The position numbers and the translations under genes were made by a program. The notes beneath the pieces are model-generated. The model was not told where the DNA came from. It saw only the letters and a list, made by a program, of their open reading frames with translations, and made no database searches. From positions 124,001 to 188,000 of the forward strand of contig NZ_PISM01000018.1 of the NCBI RefSeq assembly GCF_002929225.1: 64,000 nt of DNA. Reading direction: 5' to 3'. Position 1 is the first letter of the stretch. Each line of letters starts with the position of its first letter. Source of the stretch: Stutzerimonas kunmingensis (GTDB lineage: Bacteria; Pseudomonadota; Gammaproteobacteria; Pseudomonadales; Pseudomonadaceae). Positions 1 to 11,009 of this stretch are shown here, in pieces.

Positions 1-1589
1 ATCTTCTCGTACTGCGCCGCCTCGTCGCCGAGCAACTCGGCTGCGTCGAGCTTCGACCAGGCCTCGATACCGCCCTGCTCCACACGCTGCGCCACGGCTT
101 CCATCAGCTCGACGGTACGCGGGTGCAGCTCGCCGCTTTCCTTGTGCAGGAAGAACGGGATCGGCACGCCCCAGGTGCGCTGGCGCGAGATGCACCAATC
201 CGGGCGCCCGGCGATCATGCCGTGCAGACGCGCCTGGCCCCAGGCCGGGACGAACTGGGTCTGCTCGATGGCGTCCAGCGCGCGACGGCGCAGCGAGCTG
301 CCGTCGTGGGCGACCTTGTCCATGCCGACGAACCACTGGGCGGTGGCGCGGTAGATCAGTGGTGTCTTGTGCCGCCAGCAGTGCATGTAGCTGTGCTGGA
401 TGGCTTCGTGCTTGAGCAGCGCGCCGACTTCACGCAGTTTCTCGACGATGGCCGGGTTGGCCTTCCAGATGAACTGGCCGCCGAAGAACGGCAGGTCCGG
501 GACGTAGACGCCGTGGCTCTGCACCGGACTGAGAATGTCGTCGTTCTCCATGCCGTAGTGCTTGCAGGTACGGAAGTCGTCCTCGCCATAGGCCGGCGAG
601 GAGTGGACGATGCCGGTGCCGGCGCCGGTTTCCACGTACTCGGCCAGGTACACCGGCGAGAAGCGCTCGTAGAAGGGATGGCGGAAGCGGATCAGCTCCA
701 GCGCCTTGCCTTCGCAACGGGCAATGATCCGGCCTTCGAGGCCGTAGCGTTGCAGGCTGGACTCGACCAGTTCCTCGGCCAGCACCAGCAGCCGATCGCC
801 GGTGTCGACCAGCGCGTAGATGAAATCGGGGTGGACGTTGAGCGCCTGGTTGGCCGGAATGGTCCAGGGCGTAGTGGTCCAGATGACGATACTGGTCGGC
901 TTGGACAGGCTGGCGACACCGAAGGCGGTCGCGAGCTTGTCGGCATCCTCGACGGCGAAAGCCACGTCGATGGCATCGGATTTCTTGTCCTGGTATTCGA
1001 CTTCCGCTTCGGCCAGGGCCGAGCCGCAGTCGAAGCACCAGTTCACCGGCTTCAGGCCCTTGAAGACGAAGCCGCCCTCGACCATCTTCGCCAGGGCGCG
1101 GATCTCGCCGGCTTCGTTGGTGAAATCCATGGTTTTGTAGGGGTTGTCCCAATCGCCGAGCACGCCGAGACGGATGAAGTCGGCCTTCTGCCCTTCGATC
1201 TGCTCGGCGGCGTAAGCGCGGCAGCGTTCGCGGGTCAGGTCCGCCGGCTGGTTCTTGCCGAAGGTGGTTTCGACCTTGTGCTCGATGGGCAGGCCGTGGC
1301 AGTCCCAGCCCGGCACATAGGGCGCATCGAAGCCGGCCAGGGTGCGCGAACGGACGATCATGTCCTTGATCACCTTGTTCACCGCGTGGCCGATGTGGAT
1401 GTTGCCGTTGGCGTACGGCGGGCCGTCATGCAGGACGAATTTCGGGCGACCTTCGCCGATCTGCCGCAGCTTCCGGTACAGGTCAATGCTGTTCCAGCGC
1501 TGCAGAATCTCCGGCTCGCGCTGTGGCAGACCGGCCTTCATCGGAAATGCCGTGGACGGCAGATTGAGGGTCGCTTTGTAATCGGTCAT
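1..1589 (-). CDS. ileS: Isoleucyl-tRNA synthetase, N-terminal part (runs off window)
   Basis: Class I aminoacyl-tRNA synthetase that charges tRNA-Ile and edits misactivated valine. The reverse strand reads from an ATG at 1589 into [17 protein letters not shown], then the class I HIGH signature as GNIHIGHA at about residues 61-68 and the editing-domain region with [14 protein letters not shown]. Only about 529 codons lie in the window; the KMSKS loop is beyond position 1. The start lies 1 nt after the ribF stop, so the two genes are cotranscribed, as in pseudomonads, where lspA normally follows. No anomalies seen. Confidence 0.97.
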   Translation of the reverse strand, partial: MTDYKATLNLPSTAFPMKAGLPQREPEILQRWNSIDLYRKLRQIGEGRPKFVLHDGPPYANGNIHIGHAVNKVIKDMIVRSRTLAGFDAPYVPGWDCHGLPIEHKVETTFGKNQPADLTRERCRAYAAEQIEGQKADFIRLGVLGDWDNPYKTMDFTNEAGEIRALAKMVEGGFVFKGLKPVNWCFDCGSALAEAEVEYQDKKSDAIDVAFAVEDADKLATAFGVASLSKPTSIVIWTTTPWTIPANQALNVHPDFIYALVDTGDRLLVLAEELVESSLQRYGLEGRIIARCEGKALELIRFRHPFYERFSPVYLAEYVETGAGTGIVHSSPAYGEDDFRTCKHYGMENDDILSPVQSHGVYVPDLPFFGGQFIWKANPAIVEKLREVGALLKHEAIQHSYMHCWRHKTPLIYRATAQWFVGMDKVAHDGSSLRRRALDAIEQTQFVPAWGQARLHGMIAGRPDWCISRQRTWGVPIPFFLHKESGELHPRTVELMEAVAQRVEQGGIEAWSKLDAAELLGDEAAQYEK

Positions 1590-1590
1590 T

Positions 1591-2541
1591 TCAGTCCTGA
1601 CTCGTCATGAGGGGTGAAGCCCGCCAGTAATCGCGGGCAGCGGCGATGTCGGCATCGATCGCCGTCTTGAGTGCCTCCAGCGAGGCGAAACGCTGCTCGT
1701 CGCGCAGCTTGCGATGGAAGGTGACCTGCACCAGACGCCCATACAGGTCGCCCTGATAATCGAGCAGATGCACTTCCAAGTGTGGTTTACCGTCACTTTC
1801 GACCGTGGGTCGCATGCCGATGTTGGCGACACCGGCAAGCGACTTGTCGTCCAGATCGAGACTGACCAGAAACACGCCACTCAGCGGCGTGTTGCGGCGT
1901 TTGAGCTGCACATTGGCAGTTGGCGCGCCGAGCTGGCGGCCCAGTTTCTGCCCGTGCATGACCCGGCCAGTGATACCGAACGGTCTGCCGAGCAGTGCTT
2001 CGGCGCAGGCCAGGTCACCCTCGGCCAGCACCTGACGCAGCCGCGTGCTACTGACCCGCTCGCCGTCCACCTCAATGGTGGTGGCGGCCTCGACCGAGAA
2101 GCCTTCGGCCGCGCCGGCCTTGAGCAGGAAGTCGAAATCGCCGGCGCGGTCGCAACCGAAACGGAAATCGTCACCGACTTCCAAATGCCGTACACCCAAC
2201 CCTTCCACCAGCGTGGCGTGGACGAATTCAGCGGCACTCAGCTCTCGCAGGCGGCGATTGAAGGCCAGACACAACACCAGATCGACGCCCTGCTCGCTCA
2301 ACAGCTGCAGTTTTTCACGCAAGCGGGTGAGCCGCGCTGGCGCCTTGTCCGGCGAAAAGAACTCACGCGGTTGCGGCTCGAAGATCACTACGCAGCTGGG
2401 CAGGCCCAATTCGGCCGCACGCTCGCGCAGCCGCGCCAGGATGGCCTGATGCCCCCGGTGCACGCCGTCGAAATTGCCGATGGTGGCGACGCAGCCCCGA
2501 TGCCGGGGTCGCAGATTGTGAAGGCCTCGAACCAGCTGCAT
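1591..2541 (-). CDS. ribF: Bifunctional riboflavin kinase/FAD synthetase
   Basis: Makes FMN from riboflavin (C-terminal flavokinase) and FAD from FMN (N-terminal adenylyltransferase). 316 aa from the ATG at 2541 ([16 protein letters not shown]). The nucleotidyltransferase motif [12 protein letters not shown] lies near residues 20-31, and the flavokinase part carries the GAPTANV motif near residue 200. An in-frame extension of 13 codons to 2580 exists but does not fit the family start. It lies downstream of murJ with an 84-nt gap and ends 1 nt before ileS, giving a murJ-ribF-ileS order on the minus strand. Confidence 0.97.
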   Translation of the reverse strand: MQLVRGLHNLRPRHRGCVATIGNFDGVHRGHQAILARLRERAAELGLPSCVVIFEPQPREFFSPDKAPARLTRLREKLQLLSEQGVDLVLCLAFNRRLRELSAAEFVHATLVEGLGVRHLEVGDDFRFGCDRAGDFDFLLKAGAAEGFSVEAATTIEVDGERVSSTRLRQVLAEGDLACAEALLGRPFGITGRVMHGQKLGRQLGAPTANVQLKRRNTPLSGVFLVSLDLDDKSLAGVANIGMRPTVESDGKPHLEVHLLDYQGDLYGRLVQVTFHRKLRDEQRFASLEALKTAIDADIAAARDYWRASPLMTSQD

Positions 2542-2625
2542 ACCGCACTTCTTGCTTGAAAAGTGGCCGATTATACGCACGTGCCGCGCATCCCGGACAG
2601 GTTTGCTCCGCCCGTGAATCGTCGA

Positions 2626-4173
2626 TCAATGCCGCAAATGCCGCGGTCGCAGCCCGGTCAGCAACAACCCGGCGGCGAATGCCGCGAGCCCTGCGCAAAC
2701 GAGAATCCCCAACCGCAGCGCTCGCTGCTGCCAGCCCCAGACGAACCACTCCTGCGCCGGCACGTTAAGCCACCAGACCGTCGCCACCATCGCCGCACAG
2801 GCAGCTGCCAGGCGTAACCCGAACAGCCACCAGCCCGGTGCAGGACGGTAGACGCCAACCTTGTACAGCCCCCAGAACAGCAGCACAGCGTTGAGCATCG
2901 ACGACAACGAAGTCGCCAGCGCCAGCCCGACATGCTGTAACGGCCAGATCAGGATCAGGTTCATTACCATGTTCGCGACCATGCAAATGACCGCGACGCG
3001 TACCGGCGTCTTCAGATCCTGACGAGCGAAGAAACCCGGCGCCAGCACCTTGATCAGCATGAACGCCAGCACGCCGAGAGAATAGGCCTGCAGCGCCCTG
3101 GCCGATTGCACCACCGCCTCCTCGCTCATGGCGCCGTAATAGAACAGGCTGGCGATCATTGGCTCGGCGAGAATACCCAGCGCCAGCGCAGCGGGAACGC
3201 CCACCAGCAGCACCATGCGCAATGCCCAATCGACCGTTGCGGAGAACGCCTTTGGATCGTCTCCGGCATGCTGGCGCGACAAGCTCGGCAAGATCACCGT
3301 ACCAATCGCGATGCCAAACGCCCCCAACGGCAGCTCTGACAGGCGATCGGCGTAATACAACCAGGACACGCTGCCGGTCTGCAGAAAGGAAGCCAGCACT
3401 GTATCCAGCAACAGATTGATCTGACTGACCGAGACACCGAACAGCGCCGGCACCATCAGCAGCATGATGCGTCGAACGCCCTCGTCGCCCCGCTTTACCT
3501 TTGGCCGCGGCAGCAGGCCAAGCTTGGCGACATACGGCAGCTGGAAGGCCAGCTGGGCGAAACCGGCAATGAACACGCCCCAGGCAAGCGCCATGATCGG
3601 CTGATCGAAATAGGGCGTGAGAAACACAGCCGAGGCGATCATGCAGACATTGAGCAGCACCGGCGTGAAGCCCGGCACCGCGAAATGCCCGTAACTGTTG
3701 AGCACGCCGGAGGTGAATGCCGTCAGCGAGATCAGCATCAGGTAGGGAAAGGTGATGCGCAGCAGCTCGCCAGCCAGCTGCATCTTCTCCGGATCATCAT
3801 GAAAGCCGGGCGCGAAGACCATTACCACATAGGGCGCAAACAGCACGCCCAGCGCAGTCAGCCCGGCAAGGATGAGCCCGAGCATGCCGGCGGTGCGATC
3901 CACCAACTGCTTGACGTCCTGCAGCGTGCGCTTGGTGCGATATTCCGAAAGCACCGGAACGAACGCCTGAGCGAATGCGCCCTCGGCAAACAGCCGGCGC
4001 AGAAAGTTGGGAATCTTGAACGCAATGAAGAACGCGTCGGCCGCAGCCCCCGAACCGAAGTAGCTGGCGACGACCATATCGCGTACCATGCCCAACACGC
4101 GTGACAGCAGGGTCATGACACTGACCACGGCGCTGGAGCGCAACAATCCGCCCTTGCCGGTTTTTTCGGACAT
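2626..4173 (-). CDS. murJ: Lipid II flippase MurJ
   Basis: Polytopic inner-membrane MOP-superfamily protein that flips lipid II for peptidoglycan synthesis. 515 aa, the usual length. The N-terminus has the conserved block GMVRDMVVASYFG and NFLRRLFAEGAFAQAFVPV, diagnostic of MurJ/MviN, followed by about 14 hydrophobic segments. The ATG at 4173 has an AGGAAG ribosome site. It is divergent from rpsT and upstream of ribF, the same order as in P. aeruginosa (mviN next to rpsT). Confidence 0.97.
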   Translation of the reverse strand: MSEKTGKGGLLRSSAVVSVMTLLSRVLGMVRDMVVASYFGSGAAADAFFIAFKIPNFLRRLFAEGAFAQAFVPVLSEYRTKRTLQDVKQLVDRTAGMLGLILAGLTALGVLFAPYVVMVFAPGFHDDPEKMQLAGELLRITFPYLMLISLTAFTSGVLNSYGHFAVPGFTPVLLNVCMIASAVFLTPYFDQPIMALAWGVFIAGFAQLAFQLPYVAKLGLLPRPKVKRGDEGVRRIMLLMVPALFGVSVSQINLLLDTVLASFLQTGSVSWLYYADRLSELPLGAFGIAIGTVILPSLSRQHAGDDPKAFSATVDWALRMVLLVGVPAALALGILAEPMIASLFYYGAMSEEAVVQSARALQAYSLGVLAFMLIKVLAPGFFARQDLKTPVRVAVICMVANMVMNLILIWPLQHVGLALATSLSSMLNAVLLFWGLYKVGVYRPAPGWWLFGLRLAAACAAMVATVWWLNVPAQEWFVWGWQQRALRLGILVCAGLAAFAAGLLLTGLRPRHLRH

Positions 4174-4316
4174 TTGTCTTCCTAGAATTGCAGCGAGATT
4201 GATCGACCGAACGCTCAGCGCCGGCCGGATCGATGGCCAGTTACGACACGAAAAGAGGCGGCGAGTTTAGCCGCAGCCCTTCTGTCCGACCAGCTTCTCA
4301 AGCCATTCGACCGGGC

Positions 4317-4345
4317 TTGACAAGCGCCCTTCGCGTCGGCATGAT
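4317..4345 (+). promoter_or_regulatory. Sigma-70-type promoter of rpsT
   Basis: A consensus -35 TTGACA (4317-4322) is followed after 17 bp by CATGAT (4340-4345), 50 nt before the rpsT GTG start. Inferred from sequence and position only. Confidence 0.55.
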
Positions 4346-4395
4346 TCGCGGCCTTATTTGCTTTGCAATCCCCCAAGTTTTCGAGGAGTTCGACG

Positions 4396-4674
4396 GTGGC
4401 CAACAGCCCTTCCGCCAAAAAACGCGCAATTCAGGCTGAGAAGCGTCGCAGCCACAATGCCAGCTTGCGCTCCATGGTTCGTACCTACATCAAGAATGTG
4501 GTCAAGGCCATCGACGCCAAAGACCTGGACAAGGCTCGCACAGCCTACACTGCTGCTGTGCCGGTCATTGACCGCATGGCCGACAAAGGCATCATCCACA
4601 AGAACAAAGCTGCTCGTCACAAGAGCCGCCTGAACGGCCACATCAAGGCCCTCGGCGAAGCTGCTGCAGCCTAA
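4396..4674 (+). CDS. rpsT: 30S ribosomal protein S20
   Basis: Small-subunit protein that binds the 5' domain of 16S rRNA. 92 aa, basic. It starts at the GTG at 4396 (reads [20 protein letters not shown]), with a GAGGAG ribosome site 7 nt upstream; earlier ATGs in the same frame lack a site and do not match S20. The non-ATG start suits known translational autoregulation of S20 in enterobacteria (family knowledge, not shown here). Monocistronic, with its own promoter and terminator. Confidence 0.98.
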   Translation: MANSPSAKKRAIQAEKRRSHNASLRSMVRTYIKNVVKAIDAKDLDKARTAYTAAVPVIDRMADKGIIHKNKAARHKSRLNGHIKALGEAAAA

Positions 4675-4686
4675 CTGCAGGTTCTT

Positions 4687-4716
4687 GAAAAAACCGGCCT
4701 AGCGCCGGTTTTTTTA
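4687..4716 (+). terminator. Rho-independent terminator after rpsT
   Basis: An ACCGGC/GCCGGT stem with a short loop, preceded by A-rich and followed by T-rich sequence (7 Ts), 12 nt after the rpsT stop. Confidence 0.9.
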
Positions 4717-4761
4717 TTCCCAAATTTTGCCCCACTCGCGAAGGATGGGCCGATGCGCAAG

Positions 4762-5226
4762 TTACGGCGCAACCGGCCAAGGCAGAATCGGAATCGCCGT
4801 CACCGCATTCTGCGGACTACCCTCGATGACGCGATCGCTGTAGACCAGATAAACCAAGGTATTACGCGACTCATCAAAGAAGCGCACCACCTGCATGGTC
4901 TTGAACACCAGCGAGGTGCGCTCCTTGAACACTACATCGCCATCTTTGAGCTTGCCGTTGATGCGAATAGGCCCCACCTGGCGACAGGCGATCGACGCCT
5001 CGGCACGATCCTCCGCGAGCCCCAGCCCGCCCTTGATTCCACCGGTCTTGGCGCGAGACAGATAGCAGGTCACACCATCGACCAAGGGATCGTCGAACGC
5101 CTCCACGACGATCTTGTGATTCGGCCCGAGCCACTTGAAGACCGTATCCACCTCACCGACCTGCTCGGCCAATGCCAGCGAAGGGATGAGCAACCCAAAA
5201 ACCAGCGAAAAATTGGCTAAACGCAT
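4762..5226 (-). CDS. creA: CreA family periplasmic protein
   Basis: 154-aa exported protein of the CreA family, whose biochemical role is unknown. An N-terminal signal peptide ([20 protein letters not shown]) precedes the family core with [22 protein letters not shown] and a single Cys in [15 protein letters not shown], plus a second Cys (IACRQVGPI). The ATG at 5226 is preferred over the GTG at 5230-5232, because GAGG lies at a proper distance only from the ATG. The start follows the proB stop by 7 nt, so it is probably translated from the proB message. Confidence 0.85.
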   Translation of the reverse strand: MRLANFSLVFGLLIPSLALAEQVGEVDTVFKWLGPNHKIVVEAFDDPLVDGVTCYLSRAKTGGIKGGLGLAEDRAEASIACRQVGPIRINGKLKDGDVVFKERTSLVFKTMQVVRFFDESRNTLVYLVYSDRVIEGSPQNAVTAIPILPWPVAP

Positions 5227-5233
5227 CCTCACC

Positions 5234-6352
5234 TCAGACCAGAATCATGTTGTCGCGATGGATAAGCTCCGGCTCGTCGACATACCCGAGCAGCTTTTCA
5301 ATTTCATCTGATGGCCGCCCAAGGATGCGCTGCGCCTCGGCTGCACTGTAGTTCACCAGACCGCGCGCGACCTCCGAACCCTGCGGGCCGACACAGACGA
5401 CCATCTCGCCACGACGAAACGCCCCCTGCACAGCCCTGACCCCAACCGGCAACAGGCTGCGGTTACCCTGGCGCAGCGCGTGCACAGCACCGTCGTCCAG
5501 CGTCAGCGTGCCACGAGTCTGCAGGTGCCCAGCCAACCATTGCTTGCGCGCCGCATGCCGACTGCACTCCGGCGACAGCAGCGTCCCCAGGCGATCACCC
5601 GCCTTGAGCCGCGCCAGCACCTGCTCGATGCGCCCACCAACGATCACCGTATGCGCACCAGAGCGCGCTGCCAGGCGCGCCGCACGAAGCTTGGTCTGCA
5701 TGCCGCCACGCCCCAGCGCCCCTCCCGTGCCGCCAGCCACTGCATCCAACGCAGGATCGTCGGCGCGCGCCTCACTGATGAGATTGGCTTGAGGATTGAA
5801 ACGCGGGTCGGCGTCGAACATGCCGTCCCGGTCGGTCAGGATGACCAGCAGATCGGCCTCGACCAGGTTGGCGACCAGTGCAGCAAGCGTGTCGTTGTCG
5901 CCAAAGCGGATTTCGTCAGTGACCACCGTGTCGTTCTCGTTGATGACCGGCACCACACCGAGATCGATGAGCGTACGCAGCGTGCTGCGCGCATTGAGAT
6001 AGCGCTTGCGGTCCGAGAGATCGTCGTGGGTGACGAGAATTTGCGCCGTCTGCTGATCACAGCGAGCGAAGCTGGATTCCCAGGCGCGAATCAAGCCCAT
6101 CTGCCCGACAGCGGCGGCCGCCTGCAACTCATGCACAGCCTTCGGTCGAGAGCTCCAGCCAAGACGACTCATGCCCGCAGCAACCGCACCCGACGACACC
6201 AGCACGAGCTCCACACCTGCCTCGCGCAAGGCCACCATCTGATCGACCCAGACCGCCATCGCAGCCTGATCGAGCCCGCGGCCGTCGGCGGTCAGCAGCG
6301 CACTGCCGATCTTGACCACCCAGCGCCGCGCACCGCTCACCTTGTCCCGCAT
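5234..6352 (-). CDS. proB: Glutamate 5-kinase
   Basis: First step of proline synthesis: ATP-dependent phosphorylation of glutamate. 372 aa. The amino-acid kinase domain fills about residues 8-260 ([40 protein letters not shown]...GGMQTK), and the PUA domain fills about 275-360. The ATG at 6352 has AGGAACG 5 nt upstream. It sits between obgE and creA as in P. aeruginosa. Proline feedback inhibition is known for the family. Confidence 0.97.
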   Translation of the reverse strand: MRDKVSGARRWVVKIGSALLTADGRGLDQAAMAVWVDQMVALREAGVELVLVSSGAVAAGMSRLGWSSRPKAVHELQAAAAVGQMGLIRAWESSFARCDQQTAQILVTHDDLSDRKRYLNARSTLRTLIDLGVVPVINENDTVVTDEIRFGDNDTLAALVANLVEADLLVILTDRDGMFDADPRFNPQANLISEARADDPALDAVAGGTGGALGRGGMQTKLRAARLAARSGAHTVIVGGRIEQVLARLKAGDRLGTLLSPECSRHAARKQWLAGHLQTRGTLTLDDGAVHALRQGNRSLLPVGVRAVQGAFRRGEMVVCVGPQGSEVARGLVNYSAAEAQRILGRPSDEIEKLLGYVDEPELIHRDNMILV

Positions 6353-6457
6353 CGTTCCTGCCTTCTATACGGCCAAAACACTTCCGGATCGGACTGCGCA
6401 CGAGGCAGCCCACCGACCACTCGCCTGACCAGGCCGCGCAGCGGCCCGGGGTTCGAC

Positions 6458-7702
<1,245 letters not shown>

Positions 7703-7797
7703 TTAGGAAACAAGAAACGTAAGGGTCTTGCAAAAACCCAGCGAAAACTGAATGAGCACCGAGCAGTTCTTTGCAAGAGCCTCACAGGATACAGAAA

Positions 7798-7830
7798 CAA
7801 AAAAGCCCCGTCGCATGACAGGGCTTTTCC
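7798..7830 (-). terminator. Terminator between rpmA and obgE
   Basis: AAAAGCCC...GGGCTTTT hairpin 14 nt beyond the rpmA stop. On the minus strand it is followed by a T-run. It probably ends most rplU-rpmA transcripts before obgE. Confidence 0.8.
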
Positions 7831-7843
7831 AGCAACGACGCAG

Positions 7844-8101
7844 TTAGGCTGCGACGACGCTCACGTAGCGACGGCCAAAAGCGCCCTTCACTTCGAACTT
7901 GATCACGCCTTCCACTTTTGCGAACAGGGTGTGATCCTTGCCCATGCCAACGCCGTAACCGGCATGGAACTGGGTACCGCGCTGACGCACGATGATGTTG
8001 CCAGCCTTGATGGCCTGGCCGCCGTACATCTTCACGCCAAGGCGTTTGGCTTCTGAGTCGCGACCGTTGCGGGTAGAACCGCCAGCTTTTTTGTGTGCCA
8101 T
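7844..8101 (-). CDS. rpmA: 50S ribosomal protein L27
   Basis: Large-subunit protein whose N-terminal tail reaches the peptidyl-transferase centre. 85 aa, beginning [16 protein letters not shown], which matches L27 of proteobacteria exactly in pattern. The ATG at 8101 has AGGAG 10 nt upstream. It follows rplU with a 35-nt gap in one transcription unit. Confidence 0.99.
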   Translation of the reverse strand: MAHKKAGGSTRNGRDSEAKRLGVKMYGGQAIKAGNIIVRQRGTQFHAGYGVGMGKDHTLFAKVEGVIKFEVKGAFGRRYVSVVAA

Positions 8102-8136
8102 GAGTTCAATACTCCTATAAGGGGATTCAGGCCCGA

Positions 8137-8448
8137 TTAGCCCTGAATACCGGTGATTTTGACCTCAGTGAACCACTGACGGTGGCCCTGACGCTTCATG
8201 TGGTGCTTACGACGGCGGAATTTGATGATGGTGACCTTGTCGTGACGGCCCTGGGCGATCACTTCAGCGGTAACCTTGGCACCATCGACCACCGGAGCGC
8301 CGATCTTTACATCATCGCCGTTGCCGATCAGCAGAACGCGGTCAAAAGTGACAGCTTCGCCAGTCGCAACTTCGAGTTTTTCAATCTTGAGGTATTCGCC
8401 TTCGGCGACCTTGTATTGCTTGCCGCCGGTTACGATAACTGCGTACAT
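8137..8448 (-). CDS. rplU: 50S ribosomal protein L21
   Basis: Large-subunit protein that binds 23S rRNA. 103 aa from the ATG at 8448 ([14 protein letters not shown]), ending in the conserved basic stretch [16 protein letters not shown] longer in-frame reading to 8673 is rejected because L21 always starts at this motif and the promoter lies inside that extension. First gene of the rplU-rpmA operon, divergent from ispB. Confidence 0.99.
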   Translation of the reverse strand: MYAVIVTGGKQYKVAEGEYLKIEKLEVATGEAVTFDRVLLIGNGDDVKIGAPVVDGAKVTAEVIAQGRHDKVTIIKFRRRKHHMKRQGHRQWFTEVKITGIQG

Positions 8449-8588
8449 CTGTGTATCTCCGTTGATCCTGCTCACCCAGCGCTTTGAAAGAATGATTAGT
8501 GGCTGGCATGGCTGCATGGGGCCGGAAGGTGACGCCCGTGCAATTGCGTAAGGCAGGGAAATGCCCAGGGGGAAGTTCAGGGTCCGCG

Positions 8589-8617
8589 ATTGTACGCATG
8601 CGATACACCCCGCGCAA
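8589..8617 (-). promoter_or_regulatory. Promoter of rplU-rpmA
   Basis: On the minus strand, TTGCGC (8617-8612) and TACAAT (8594-8589) are separated by 17 bp, giving a leader of about 135 nt. This long leader could hold autoregulatory structure; none was identified. Confidence 0.7.
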
Positions 8618-8635
8618 TAGCCAACTGGAGTTGCC

Positions 8636-8664
8636 TTGACAGTGCCAGACCCGCCCCCTAGCAT
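8636..8664 (+). promoter_or_regulatory. Promoter of ispB
   Basis: TTGACA (8636-8641), a 17-bp spacer and TAGCAT (8659-8664), 26 nt before the ispB ATG. A strong sigma-70 match, divergent from the rplU promoter. Confidence 0.8.
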
Positions 8665-8690
8665 GCCGCGCAATCTGCGAGGAGTCCCCG

Positions 8691-9659
8691 ATGCAACCCC
8701 AGCCTTTCTATCAAGTTGTGGCGGACGATTTTGCCGCTGTCGACGGCATCATCCGCAAGCAACTGACTTCGCGCGTTCCTCTGGTGGAAAAGATCGGGGA
8801 CTACATCACCTCGGCCGGCGGCAAGCGCCTGCGCCCTCTGCTGGTACTGCTCAGCGGCAGTGCACTCGGGCATCAGGGCGATCAATTACGCTTGCTGGCT
8901 GCCATCATCGAGTTCCTGCACACCTCCACGCTGCTACATGACGATGTGGTCGACATGTCCGGCATGCGCCGCGGCCGCTCCACCGCCAACGCCCTGTGGG
9001 GCAATGCGCCAAGCGTACTGGTTGGCGACTTTCTATATGCACGTTCGTTCGAAATGATGGTGGAACTGGATTCCATGCCGGTGATGCGCATCATCTCCCA
9101 GGCAACGCGCGTCATTGCCGAAGGCGAAGTACTGCAGCTGTCGAAGGTCCGCGACGCCAGCACCACCGAAGAAATCTACATGGAGGTCATCCGCGGCAAG
9201 ACCGCGATGCTCTTCGAAGCCTCGACCCACAGCGCCGCCACCCTGGCCGGCGCCAGCGAGGAACAGCGTGAAGCGCTGCGCACCTTCGGCGATCACCTCG
9301 GCATCGCCTTCCAGCTGGTCGACGATCTGCTCGATTACCAGGGCGACGCGGAAACCCTCGGCAAGAACGTCGGTGACGACCTCGCCGAAGGCAAGCCTAC
9401 CCTTCCGCTGATCTACACCATGCGCGAAGGTACCGCCGAACAGGCCGCTCTGGTGCGCAAAGCCATCCAGAAAGGCGGCCTCGAAGACCTGGAAAGCATC
9501 CGCGCCGCTGTCGAGGCATCAGGTGCGCTGGACTACACCGCCAAGCTTGCCCGCGACTATGCCGAACGCGCCGTTGCCTGCCTCGAAGTGATTCCCGCGA
9601 ATCAGTATCGTGATGCCCTGGTCGAGCTCTGCCGCTTCGCCGTGGCGCGCACCCACTGA
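8691..9659 (+). CDS. ispB: Octaprenyl/solanesyl diphosphate synthase
   Basis: Trans-prenyltransferase that makes the ubiquinone side chain by adding isopentenyl diphosphate to farnesyl diphosphate. 322 aa. It has both aspartate-rich motifs: [12 protein letters not shown] (first, about residue 84) and DDLLDY (second, about 210), plus [12 protein letters not shown] near 43. GAGGAG precedes the ATG at 8691. A single-gene unit with its own promoter. Chain length (C40 or C45) cannot be read from sequence. Confidence 0.95.
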   Translation: MQPQPFYQVVADDFAAVDGIIRKQLTSRVPLVEKIGDYITSAGGKRLRPLLVLLSGSALGHQGDQLRLLAAIIEFLHTSTLLHDDVVDMSGMRRGRSTANALWGNAPSVLVGDFLYARSFEMMVELDSMPVMRIISQATRVIAEGEVLQLSKVRDASTTEEIYMEVIRGKTAMLFEASTHSAATLAGASEEQREALRTFGDHLGIAFQLVDDLLDYQGDAETLGKNVGDDLAEGKPTLPLIYTMREGTAEQAALVRKAIQKGGLEDLESIRAAVEASGALDYTAKLARDYAERAVACLEVIPANQYRDALVELCRFAVARTH

Positions 9660-9678
9660 CACCCCAGCAATGTCGACG

Positions 9679-9695
9679 CTGCGCTTCGAGCGCAG
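9679..9695 (+). terminator. Hairpin after ispB
   Basis: CTGCGCT-TCG-AGCGCAG, a perfect 7-bp stem 20 nt after the ispB stop. No T-run follows, so termination is only probable. Confidence 0.4.
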
Positions 9696-9765
9696 CCTTC
9701 ACCCCGACCGTTGATCCCTCACCTCCACCCTCATCAAGGGGAATATTTGCGCTTGCATATTTGCA

Positions 9766-9792
9766 AATAACAATTATTCTCATTACGAGAAT
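9766..9792 (+). promoter_or_regulatory. Fur box upstream of the PA4570-like gene
   Basis: Positions 9766-9784, read on the minus strand, match the 19-bp Fur consensus at 12 of 19 positions. An overlapping ATTCTC-N5-GAGAAT palindrome covers 9776-9792. The box ends about 17 nt before the start of the small protein at 9809, so iron-starvation induction is inferred. Confidence 0.65.
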
Positions 9793-9808
9793 GAATTGGA
9801 GGTGACGC

Positions 9809-10036
9809 ATGACTTATCTGATAGATGCCTGGCTGGATCGCCCGCAACCCTACCTGCGCATACTCGACCGGAATACCGGCGCCGTATGCGTTTCACTCGA
9901 AGGGGATGCGCTGGAAGAGTTGCGAGAACAAGGTGATCTCGATGTGCAGGAGTTGAGCACGAGTGAACCCTGCGTGCTCAAGGAACAGGTTCGAAACCTC
10001 TTCCTCTTCAGCTATGCCCGCGCGCTGCGGCCCTGA
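9809..10036 (+). CDS. Small conserved pseudomonad protein (PA4570-like)
   Basis: 75-aa acidic protein, no signal peptide or membrane segment. The sequence (MTYLIDAWLDRPQPYLRILD) and its place after ispB match the P. aeruginosa gene PA4570, which I recall as iron-regulated; its function is unknown. TTGGAGGTGACGC gives a good ribosome site. A Fur box immediately upstream suggests expression in low iron. Confidence 0.8.
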   Translation: MTYLIDAWLDRPQPYLRILDRNTGAVCVSLEGDALEELREQGDLDVQELSTSEPCVLKEQVRNLFLFSYARALRP

Positions 10037-10153
10037 CCAGTACGCAATACCTAGATCGAGAGCCGCACACGGGCAAGGCGGTCAGGGCTCACCAGCAGCT
10101 TGTCGGTAACCGATTAGTCGCCGACCACAGACGCTACGCCCCAGCAGCCGGAC

Positions 10154-10771
10154 TCAGAGCACGTCCAGCAGTTCGACGTCGAATACCAGCGTGCTGTGCG
10201 GCGGGATACTGCCAACGCCCTGAGCGCCATAGGCCAGCTCGCTCGGTACATACAGGCGCCACTTGCTGCCGGCATTCATTAGCTGTAGTGCTTCGGTCCA
10301 GCCGGCGATCACGCCGCCTACCGGGAACTCGGCAGGCTGGCCACGCTGGTAGGAGCTGTCGAACACACTGCCGTCGATCAGCGTGCCGTGGTAATGCGTG
10401 CGCACACTGTCCTCGCGGGACGGTTTGGCGCCCTCACCGGTCGTCAGCACTTCGTATTGCAGACCCGACTCCAGCACCACAACGCCTTCGCGCTTGGCAT
10501 TCTCGACAAGGAAGGCGCGACCTTCGGCGGCGGCGGCTTCAGCCTTCTGCTGCGCTTCAGCCTGCATCCGCTCACGGATGACCGCGAAGCTGGCGTTCAG
10601 CGCTTCCGGGCTGACCTGGCTGGCAACACCGGCAAACGCATCACGAATACCGGCGATCACCGCATCGAGACTGACGCCCGGCGGGGGATTGTCACGCAGC
10701 TGGTCGCCCAGCTGGCGGCCGATGCCGTAGCTCACACGGGTTTCGTCAGTGGATAGATTGAGGTCGGTCAT
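10154..10771 (-). CDS. fklB: FKBP-type peptidyl-prolyl isomerase (FklB/FKBP22)
   Basis: 205-aa cis-trans prolyl isomerase. The N-terminal dimerisation helices (residues 1-90, KVSYGIG-like: RVSYGIGRQLGDQL) precede a C-terminal FKBP domain with VRTHYHGTLIDGSVFDSSYQR, GGVIAGWTEALQLM and ELAYGAQGVGSIPPHSTLVF. No signal peptide, so cytoplasmic like E. coli FklB. The start at the ATG 10771 (MTDLNLSTDE) has GGAG upstream; longer in-frame readings lack family similarity. Matches PA4572 in order. Confidence 0.93.
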   Translation of the reverse strand: MTDLNLSTDETRVSYGIGRQLGDQLRDNPPPGVSLDAVIAGIRDAFAGVASQVSPEALNASFAVIRERMQAEAQQKAEAAAAEGRAFLVENAKREGVVVLESGLQYEVLTTGEGAKPSREDSVRTHYHGTLIDGSVFDSSYQRGQPAEFPVGGVIAGWTEALQLMNAGSKWRLYVPSELAYGAQGVGSIPPHSTLVFDVELLDVL

Positions 10772-10868
10772 GCCGGGCTCCGAGAGGAAAAAAAGGTCTG
10801 CCAGCCTAGCACAGCTGAAGCGAGCGGACGCAGCGACCCGCGCCGCATTGCCACCGGCAGTGCCTCCG

Positions 10869-11009
10869 TTACCTGCCCTGCCGATTGCGCCGACAGCGTT
10901 CGGAGCAATAACGCACCTCATCCCAGCAGCGCGACCACTTCTTTCGCCATGCAAACGGCAGGTTGCAGGCGGCGCAGCACTTGAATGGCAGGTCCGCTTT
11001 CTTTCTCAC
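10869..11009 (-). CDS. DUF2256 zinc-ribbon-like small protein
   Basis: 46-aa protein of the DUF2256 family, typically found beside photolyase/cryptochrome genes. Two cysteine pairs (CxxC at residues 11-15 and CSERC at 35-39) flank the signature WRKKWSRCWDEVRYC, suggesting a metal-binding ribbon. It starts at a GTG (11009) whose last two bases form part of the upstream photolyase stop, a GTGA overlap implying translational coupling. The role is unknown; the linkage suggests help with the Fe-S or flavin photolyase. Confidence 0.85.
   Translation of the reverse strand: MRKKADLPFKCCAACNLPFAWRKKWSRCWDEVRYCSERCRRNRQGR

Noticed and set aside
123..1610. Long open frame (495 codons) on the plus strand
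   Set aside because: Antisense to ileS, which has clear family motifs; long antisense frames are expected in GC-rich coding DNA.
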